A DNA stretch of 64,000 nucleotides from Macrobrachium rosenbergii. Its lineage: Eukaryota; Arthropoda; Malacostraca; Decapoda; Palaemonidae. Location: the NCBI RefSeq assembly GCF_040412425.1, contig NC_089781.1, positions 48,287,203-48,351,202 on the forward strand, in the 5' to 3' direction. Position numbers and translations under genes: made by a program. Of the stretch, positions 55,563 to 64,000 are shown piece after piece; the first letter of the stretch is position 1, and every line of letters starts with the position of its first letter. The notes under the pieces were generated by a model that saw only the letters and a list, made by a program, of their open reading frames with translations, did no database searches and had not been told where the DNA came from.

Positions 55563-55850
55563 CCATTTTTGTGAATAACTTGGCCCCATGCAGGGCCCTG
55601 TTAGGTCCTGCAAGTTTGGCAGGGGATAGTGGTCTGGTGTTGTCACCAGGTTCAGCCGACAATAGTCCCCACAGGGCCTCCAGGAACCGTCTGGTTTCTT
55701 CACCATGTGGAGGAGGGACGCCCATGGACTAGATGCCTTTTTGCAGATACCCATCCTATCCATTTCGGCGAACGCTTGTTTAGCATCCTGGAGTTTCTTG
55801 GGTGGCAGGCGGCGGAACTTGGCATATGTCGGTGGGTCTGTGGTGGTGAT
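55563..55850 (-). pseudogene. RT of CsRn1-like element 3, first part
   Basis: Minus strand: RRLPPKKLQDAKQAFAEMDR, MGICKKASSPWASLLHMVKK, PDGSWRPCGDYCRLN and DHYPLPNLQDLTG, then the end of motif A (SQKWI or, in the family frame, FTKMD) at about 55565. The coding text stops at the DIRS element C boundary and continues at 48641 with LLKSYFQ. Confidence 0.9.
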
Positions 55851-56240
55851 GGATGCCGTGCTTGGCCTGGGTACCTGGCACCTGACGCAGTTCTGGCTTG
55901 AAGACATTTGGGAATTCGTGCAGGAGGGCGCTGTATTTGTTCAATGAGATGGAGCATACAGTGGGCATTCCCGGTCCGGTGGAGATCGGTCGGGAGTGGC
56001 AGGTTCCTGTATACAGCAGTCGGTTTCGGCCGACGTCTACCAGCAGTCTGTGATGCGCGAGGAAATTGGTGTCCAGTAAGGGAAACTTGACATCCATGAT
56101 GACGAAGGACCATTCATATTTATGGCCCAGGATGGATATTCTGCGGTCCAGAGTTCCGTAGCAGTGGATGGGGCTTCCATTTGCGGCCACTAGTGCGACT
56201 GCGGTGCCGGACGTGCGGTCGTGGCCATCCCTCGACGGCA
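55851..56240 (-). pseudogene. protease C-terminal part of CsRn1-like element 3
   Basis: Minus strand: SGTAVALVAANGSPIHCYGT, RRISILGHKYEWSFVIMDVK and FPLLDTNFLAHH (the LLGADFL equivalent, about 56045-56085). It then passes into the protease-RT linker (LHEFPNVFKPEL). The DTG active site would lie upstream but is replaced by the T-rich satellite from 56241 on. Confidence 0.82.
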
Positions 56241-58575
56241 TTAAAATAAAAATAAATATAATAAATATTTTTATTATATTTTTATTTTTAGTAATTTTAT
56301 TTTTATTTTTTTAATATTTTTATTTTTAGTTTTATTGTTAGTATTATTTTTATTTATATTTTTATTTTTAATATTTTTATCCTTATTTTTATTTTTAGTA
56401 TTTTTGTTTATATTTGTATTTTTACTTTTTTACTTTTTTTTATTATTTTTATTTTTGGCTTTTAGTTTTAGTATTTTTATTTATATTTTTTATTTTATTA
56501 TTTTATTTTTATTTTAATTTTTATTTTTAGTATATTTATTTCCATTTTCCACATTTTTATATTTATTTTTATTTTAGTATTTTTTCTTATTTTTATTATT
56601 TTTATTTTCATTTCTACTATTTTTATTTTTAGTATTTTTATTCTTATTTTTAGTATCTTTATTTTTAGGTTTAGTATTTATTTTTAGAATTTTATTTTTA
56701 TTTTTAGTATTTTTTTAGTATTTTTATTTTTAATTTAATATTTTTATTTTTAGTAGTTTTATTTTTATTTTTAGTATTTTTTTTAATATTTATATTTCTA
56801 TTTCTAATTTTTAGTTTTTGTATTTCTTTTAGAATTATTTTTAGTATTATAATTTGTATTTTTATTTTTTGTATTTTAATTTTAAATTTTATTTGTAATA
56901 TTTTTGCTTTATTTTTTTAGTATTTTTATTTTCATTTTTATTTTTAGCATTTTTATTTTTATTACTATTTTTATATTTTTAGTTTTATTTTTATTTTCAG
57001 TCATTTTATTTTTATTTTTAGGGTTTTTTTATTTTAATTTTTTTATTTTTAGCATTTTTATTTTTAATTTTAGTATTTTTTTAGTATTTTTATTTTTAGT
57101 GTTTGTATTTTTAATATTATTATTTTTATTTTTAGAGTTTTTATTTTTATTTTTAGTATTCTTATTTTTAGAATTTCTAATTTTAGTAATTTTATTTTTA
57201 GTATTTCTATTTTTGGTATTTTTCTTTTTAGTTATTTAATTTTAGTATTTTATTTTTATTTTTAGCATTTTTATATTTTTATTTTTAGTATTTTTATCTT
57301 ATTTTTATTCTTATTATTTTTATTTTTATTTTTGGTATTTTTATTTTATGTTTACATTTAGTATTTTTTAAAAGTATTTTCATGTTTATTTTTATTTTTA
57401 GTATTTTATTTTTTTGTATTTTTATTTTTTATTTTAGTTTTTTCATCTTTACTATTTTTATTTTTAGTATTTTCATTATTAGTATTATTATTATTTTTAT
57501 TTATAGCGTTTTTAGTTTTAGTATTTTTATTATTTTTACTACTTTTATTTTTATTTGTAGTATTCATATTTTTATTTTCATTTTCAGTATTCTTTATGTT
57601 TCTATTTAGAATTCTTATGTTTTTTTAGTATTTTTATTTCTATTTTTAGTGTTTTTATTCTTAGTATTTTTATTTTTAGAAGTTTTATATGTATTTTTTT
57701 TTTTAGTATTTTCATTTTTATTTTTATTTCTAGTATTTTTAGTTTTATTTTTAGTATTTTTATTTTTAGTATTTTTATTTTATTCTTATTTTTAACATTT
57801 TTAATTTTATTTTTAAGATTGATTTTTATTTTTATTTTTAGTTTTTTATTTTTATTTTTAATATTTTTATTTTCATTTTTAGTTCTTTTAGTTTTAGTAT
57901 TTTTATTTTTATTCTTAGTATTTTTATTTTTATGTTTATTTTATAGTATTTTTATTTTTAGTATTTTTACTTTCAGTATTTTTATTCTTAATATTTTTAT
58001 TTTTATTTTTTAGTATGTTGATTCTTATTTTAATATTTTTAAAAATTTTTTGCATTTCAATTTCTAGTATTTTTATTTTTATTTTTAATATTTTCATTTT
58101 TGTTTCTAGTATTTTATTTTATTTTTAGTATTTTTACTTTTAGTATTCTTTTGGTATTTTTATTTTCAGTATGTTTATTTTATTTTTAGTATTTTTATTT
58201 TTAAAATTTTATTTTTAGTATTTTATTTTTATTTTCAATATTTTTATGTTTATCTTTAGTATTTTTTTTAGTATTTATATTCGTATTTTTAGTATATTTA
58301 CTTCTAGTGTTTTTATTTTAATATATGTATTTTTTTATCATTTTTATTTTAATTTTAGTGTTTTTCTTTTTATTTTTAGTATTTTCATTTTTATTTTTAG
58401 TATTTATATTTTTATTTTTAGTATTTTCATTTTTATGTTATTTTTAGTATTTTTACTTTTAGTATTTTTATTTTTAGTATTTTTATTTTTTTAGTATTTT
58501 TATTTTTATTTTTAGTAGTTTTTATTTTAATAATTTTATTTTTAGTATTTTGTTTTTATTTTTCGTTTTTCGTTT
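56241..58575. repeat. T-rich satellite, TATTTTTATTTTTAG-like
   Basis: Degenerate array of TTTTTA and TTTTTAGTA words, often combining to a 15-bp TATTTTTATTTTTAG unit. The plus strand is almost free of C, and G is mostly in TAG. Long frames encode only Phe/Ile/Leu (plus) or Lys/Ile/Asn (minus) and are not genes. It cuts off CsRn1-like element 3. Confidence 0.95.
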
Positions 58576-59840
58576 AAGGTTATTGTGGTGATTTGAGAAA
58601 CCACACACAATTTCTGTGTGTATGCGAATCCGTGCAGAGTTTTTGTGATTGAGGACTTGATTTGTTTTGTTTGTTCGTGTAACCTAAAAGTGAAATTTAA
58701 GTTTGCAGAAGCATTGGAACTTTAGTTTGTATGAAAAAATGTATATTTTGGCATAAAGTTTGTAATGAGATTGCCCTTCTGTACTTGAGTTTACATTTGA
58801 GATTGTAACTTTGTCATCATCTGTATGAAACCAAAATTGTAATGTTCCATTTGTCATGAGTGAAAGTATTAAATTTGTAAAGCTAATTTGAATTTATGAA
58901 GGGACAATATCATTTTGTAACGCTTATCTCATTATTTAATTGTGACTTATTTGCCACGAGTCATTTCTGATGTCGTCGTTTCCCGGCAGGTAGAAGGCGT
59001 CTGGAACAGCTACAGATAAGTCTTCCATGTTTGTAAGATTATGTTTTTTTCGAAAAAGATAGTCATGTCCTATCTCCAAGACCTTGGTAGCTGTGGGAAT
59101 CATATTTGTAAATCTTATATTCATTGAGATTTCAGTACCTTAGCAATAAGCTTTAGTAATACCTACCTATGACTGACTTGTTTTTAGACTTTCATTAACT
59201 AGAGTACCCTGATAGCCTATTTCGTGTTTACATTGCTTACCTACCAAGTGGACTCTTGATTTTCATACTAGGTATATATCTGTTTTAGTTACATTTAAGT
59301 AATAAACGTGATGTTCAGTAAGGTGAGGCATTAAAGCCTGTGATGTAATTTTGGTGTACTAGATATATATATATTTTTCTTAATTATATTTTGTTATAAA
59401 TTTGTAACAAGCTTTTCATTTGAACCTAGACCTAATAGTAGTAGCTTTATATCTTGCATCAAGTCAACAAGCTACAGTAGGCGTTGGGTTGTTAGCCTAA
59501 GCTTAGAGCTTATGATGATTGTACCAGTGAGAGTAAGCCGCTACAGTACCTATCAATATACAGATTTAGTATAGTACTAAGTACCTCAGAAACTTTACAG
59601 TTCATAAGTAACATCTAGGCTAGTGATTACTTGGCTAACCTAGAGTAACCTACCTATTCTAATGTGTTCATTCACCACTGAATGAATAGTTCTGCTAGCC
59701 CAACATCACTTGTTGGATGAATGATCAGTCTTATGTTCTGTAGCTTGCAGTTAAAGGGTGGTTGTAGACTGATTCAATACAGGGTGATAGCAAGCACCAC
59801 TGGAAGCAGTTGTTTAGCCTAGTATATTGTATTCACCACA
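58576..59840. other. non-satellite island within the satellite
   Basis: About 1.27 kb of ordinary base composition. TGTGGTGA near 58584 and its reverse complement TCACCACA near 59833 lie close to the two edges, a weak hint of an inserted TIR element. The small minus frame 58936-59124 (62 codons) has no recognised motif. No RNA gene seen. Confidence 0.5.
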
Positions 59841-62800
59841 GTTATTATATTTTTTTATATTTTTATTTTTAGTATTTTTATTTTTATTTTTTGTATTTTC
59901 ATGTTTATTTTTATATTTGTATTTTTTATTTTTAGGATTTTTTAGTATTTCTATTATTATATTTATTTTTAGTATTTTTTTAGTATTTTATCTTTATTTT
60001 CGTATTTTTATTGTTAACATTTATATTTTTACTTTTAGTGTTTTTATTGTTAATATTTTCATTTTTAGTATTTTTATTTTCATCTTTCGTATTCTCATTT
60101 TGAGTATTTTTAACTATATTTTTATCATTTTTATTTTTAGTATTTATATTTTTGTTTTAAGTATTTTTATTTTTAGTATTATTTTTATTTTTAGTATTTT
60201 TATTTTTAGTATTTTATTTTTTATATTTTTTTTGCATTTTTAGTATATTTTTATTTATAGGACATTTACTTTAGTTTTTAGGATTTTTATTTTTAGTTTT
60301 AGTTTTTATTTTTATTATTATTCTTAGTATTTTCATTTTCATTGTTTGTTTTTTATTTTTATCTTAAGGAATTTTATTTTTAATTTTAGTAATTTTACTT
60401 TTTGTATTTTTATTTTTAATATTTTTATTATAAGTATTTTTCTATTTTATTTTTTTTATTCTATTTTATTTAATCTATTTTATTTTTAGTATTTTTATTT
60501 TCAGTATTTTTATTTTTATTTTGTTTGTTTTTATTTCCAATACTTTTTTTTAATTTTCAGTGTTTTTATTTTTATTTTTGTTTTATTTTTAGTATTTTTT
60601 TATTCTTAATATTTTTAGTTTCATTTTTAGAATTTTTATTTTCATTTTTATTTTTAATATTTTTATTTTAATTCTTATTCTTATATTTTTATTTGTATTT
60701 ATTGTTAGTTTTATTTTTATTTTTAGTACTTTTATTTTAATTTTTTTGTATTTTTTTATTTCTATTTTTAGTATTCTTATTTTTATTTTTAGTATTCTCA
60801 TTTTTATTTTTAGTATTTTAATTTGTATTTTTATTTTTAGTATTTTTATTTTTTATTTTTAATATTTTTGTTTTTACTTTTATTTTTAATATTTTTATTT
60901 TCATTTTTTATATTTTTATTTTTATAATTTTTAAATTTCTATTTTTAGTAGTTTTATTTTTATTTTTAATGTTTTTATTTTTATTTTTATTAATATTTTA
61001 ATTTTTTAGTATTTTTCTTTTTATTTTTAGTATTTTTATTTAAGCATTTTTATTTTTATTTTTAGTGGTTTTATTTTTAGAATTTTTATTTATATTTCTA
61101 GTATTTTTAATAATTTTATTTTTAGTGTTTTTATTTTCATTTTCAGTATTTTTATTTTCAAGATTTATTATTTTTAGTATTTTTATTTTTAGTATTTCTA
61201 ATTTTGGTGTTTTTCTTTTTAGTTTTTTTAATTTTAGTATTTCATTTTTATTTTTAGTATTTTTCTTTTTCTTTTCATTTTTAGTATTTTTATCATATTT
61301 CTATTTTTTGTATTTTTAATTTATCTTTATTTTTGGTATTTGTATTCATATTTTTATTATTTTTATTTTTAGTATTTTTATTATAATTTTTGGTTTTTAT
61401 TTTTATTTTTAATATTTTTAAATTTCTTTTTATTTTTAGAATTGTTATTTTTATTTTTATTTTTTAGTATTTTTTATTTAAGTATTTTTATTTTTAGTGT
61501 TCTTTTTTGAGTATTTTTATTATTAGGGTTTTTTTAATATTTTTATTATAAGTATTTTTATTATTAGTTTTTTTATTTATAGTATTTTTAGCTTTAGTTT
61601 TTTTTATTTCTATTTTATTCTAGTGTTTTTTTATTTTCATTTTTAGTATTTTTTTATTTTTGTTTTTAGTACTTTTTTCTTTTTCTTTTTACTATTTTTA
61701 TTTTTATTTTTAGTATTTTTGTTTATATTTTTATTTCAGTATTTTTATTTTTGTTTATTTATATTTTATCTTTATTTTTATTTTCGGTAGTTTTATTTTT
61801 AGTATTCTTATTTTCATTCTTAGTATTTTTATTTTTAGTAATTTTATTGATAGTATTTTTATTATTAGTATTTTTATTTATAATGTTTTTAGTTTTAGTA
61901 TTTTATTTTTAGTATTTTTATTTCAATTTTTACTTTTAGTATATTTATTTTTTTTTATATTTCACATTTTTACATTTCTTTTTATTTTATTATTTTTATT
62001 TTAGTATTTTTATTCTTATTTTTAGTATTTTTATTTTTAGGTGTAGTATTCATATTTTTATTTTTAGAATTTTATTTTTTATTTTTAGTATTTTTATTTT
62101 TACTATTTGTATTTTAACATTTCTATTTTTCTTTTTAGTATTTTTATTTTTAATTTATTTTTTTATTTTTAGTATTTTTAATTTTATTTTTGGTGTTTCT
62201 ATTTTTAGTATTTTTATTTTTATTATTTTTAGTGTTTTTATTTTTAGTGTTTTATTTTTATTTTTAGTAATTTTATTTTTATGATTTATATTTTTAATAT
62301 TTTTTTATCATTTCTATTTTTGGTATTTTTCTTTCTAGCTTTTTAATTTTAGTATTTTTCTTTTTCTTTCATGTTTAGTATTTTTACCTTATTTATATTT
62401 TTAGTATTTATTATATTTTTGGTATTTTTATTTTTATTTTCAGTATTTTTATTTTTTATTTTATTTCTATTTTTTTTAGCATCTTTATTTTTATTTGTAT
62501 TTTTAGGATTTTTATTTTTAGTATTTTATGTTTAGTATTTTTGAGTATTTTTATTATTAGCATTTTTAAATTTATTTTTAGTATTTTTATTATTAATATT
62601 TCCATATTGTTATTTTTTATAGTATTTTTAGTTTTAGTATTTTTATTTTTATTCCTAGTATTTTATTTTTATTTTCAATTTTAGTATTTTTTATTTTCAG
62701 TATTTTTTTATGTTTCTTTTTAGTATTTTTATGTATTTTTAGTATTTTTATTTTTAGCATTTTTGTTTTTATTTTTAGTATTTTTATTTTAAGTATTTTC

Positions 62801-64000
62801 ATTTTAATTTTTATTTCTAGTAATTTTATTTTCATTTTTAGTAGTTTTATTTTAATTTTTGTTTTCATTATTTTTATTTCAATTCTTATTCTTAATATTT
62901 TTAATTATATTTTTATTTTTAGGATTTATATTTTTATTTTTAGTGTTTTTATTTTTAGTATTTTTATTTTCATTTTTAGTATTTTTATTTTTAGTTTTAG
63001 TATTTTTATTTTTAGTTTTAGTATTTTTATTTTTATGCTTATTTTTAATATTTTTAATTTCAGTATATTTATTTTTAGTGTTTTTATTTTTATTTTTAGT
63101 CATTTTATTTTTAGGATTTCTATTTTCAGTATTTTTTTATCATTTCTAGTTTTGGTATTTTTCGTTTAGTTTTTCAATTTTAATATTTTTATTTTTCCTT
63201 CATGTTTAGTATTTTTACCTTATTTATATTTTCAGTATTTAATATATTTTCGGTATTTTTATTTTTATTTTCATATTTTTTATTATTTTCATGTTATTTT
63301 TATTTTTAGTATTTTTTTCTATTTTGATTTTTTTAGCATTTTTATTTTTATTTTTTATTTTTATGATTTTTAATTTTAGTATTTTATGTTTAGTATTTTT
63401 GAATATTTTTATTATTAGTATTTTTTATTTATTTTTAGTATTTTTATTATTTTTTGTAGTATTTTTAGTTTTAGTATTTTTATTTTTATTCTTAGTATTT
63501 TATTTCTATTTTCATTTTTAGTATTTTTTATTTTCAGTATTTTTTGTTTCTTTTTAGTATTTTTATGTTTTTTTAGTATTTTTATTTTTAGTATTTTTGT
63601 TTTTATTTTTAGTATTTTAATTTTTATTTTTATTTCTAGGAATTTTATTTTCATTTTTAGTAGTTTTATTTTTGTTTTTATTTTCATTATTTTTATTACA
63701 ATTCTTATTTTTTCTATTTTTAATTTTATTTTTATATTTAGGATTTATATTTTTATTTTTATTTTTATTGTTTTTATTTTTAGTATTTTTATTTTAATTT
63801 TTAGTATTTTTATTTGTTTAGTTTTAGTATTTTTAGTTTTAGTATTCTTATTTTTAGGTGTATTTTTAGTGTTTTTCCTAGTATTTTTACTTTCAGTATT
63901 TTTATTTTTAGTATTTTTATTTTTAGTATGTTTATTTTTGTTTTTAGTACTTTTATCATAGTTTTATTTTTATATTGATATTTTTATTTTCATTTTTAGT
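59841..64000. repeat. T-rich satellite, second block, with higher-order repeats
   Basis: Same words as 56241-58575, running off the window end. From about 62260 a higher-order copy of 0.82-0.86 kb can be followed: TCATGTTTAGTATTTTTACC is at about 62369 and 63201, and TATGTTTAGTATTTTTGA at about 62527 and 63385. Translated minus frames at 62617-62868 and 63415-63687 are near-copies of each other, which shows the same periodicity. No genes. Confidence 0.93.

Larger units (their letters stand above)
45895..56240 (-). mobile_element. CsRn1-like Ty3/gypsy element 3, with a DIRS insertion
   Basis: Minus-strand element of the same family as 1 and 2. It has a 3' LTR (45895-46251), a polypurine tract, integrase, RNase H and the RT end to 48641. 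After the DIRS-like element C (48644-55562) come the RT start and protease, to 56240. The 5' LTR, Gag and protease active site are missing, replaced by T-rich satellite. It lies directly next to the right flank of the Gmr1-like element. Confidence 0.9.

Noticed and set aside
56300..63700. Many open frames of 60-140 codons rich in Phe/Ile/Leu or Lys/Ile
   Set aside because: They are translations of the T-rich satellite words, without starts in good context, motifs or composition of a protein.
56241..64000. Telomeric repeat
   Set aside because: Arthropod telomeres are usually TTAGG; the array here is TTTTTA/TTTTTAGTA without a TTAGG run.

Overview
This is eukaryotic, repeat-dominated DNA. Long (AT)n, (GA)n and (ATT)n microsatellites, DIRS1-like retrotransposons with a candidate spliceosomal intron, CsRn1-type and Gmr1-type Ty3/gypsy elements, a hAT element, Tigger/pogo remnants and a jockey-type LINE all point to an animal. 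The combination suggests a crustacean, most likely a decapod, but this is inference because no host gene, rRNA or tRNA was recognised. Every coding region I can identify belongs to a mobile element, and nearly all are broken by frameshifts, stops, deletions or insertions.

Layout. 1-6245: minus-strand DIRS1-like pieces (a gag fragment, then RT-RNase H, gag and a zinc-binding N-terminal exon behind a likely intron, then short tandem repeats). About 6950-12754: two units of a tandem repeat of roughly 760 bp, split by a complete 4,535-bp hAT element (7601-12135) with a perfect 8-bp target duplication. 12755-45871: one very large, nested Gmr1-like Ty3/gypsy retrotransposon on the minus strand. It has a 5-bp target duplication (ATGAG) whose two copies are now 33 kb apart, a SCAN-like Gag, and the order protease-integrase-RT-RNase H. 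Each of its LTRs carries its own plus-strand CsRn1-like Ty3/gypsy insertion (13374-18629 and 40321-44585). Its RT gene is split by about 15 kb of other elements: a Psq-HTH DNA transposon remnant, small MITEs, a full DIRS1-like element (about 23465-30210) with inverted terminal repeats and an internal complementary region, a long-TIR MITE (30722-33074), Tigger remnants and a jockey-type ORF1. 45895-56240: a third CsRn1-like element (minus), whose RT is interrupted by a 6.9-kb DIRS-like element (about 48644-55562) that has perfect DIRS architecture but no recognisable genes. 56241-64000: degenerate T-rich satellite DNA with a 1.3-kb non-satellite island and, near the end, a higher-order period of about 0.82-0.86 kb.

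The genes do not form a host pathway. The order of insertion can be read from the nesting: tandem repeat, then Gmr1-like element, then CsRn1-like elements and DIRS elements, then MITEs. The most informative signals are the two DIRS internal complementary regions, which record the junctions of the circular intermediates. One of them explains the observed insertion site in the third gypsy element.
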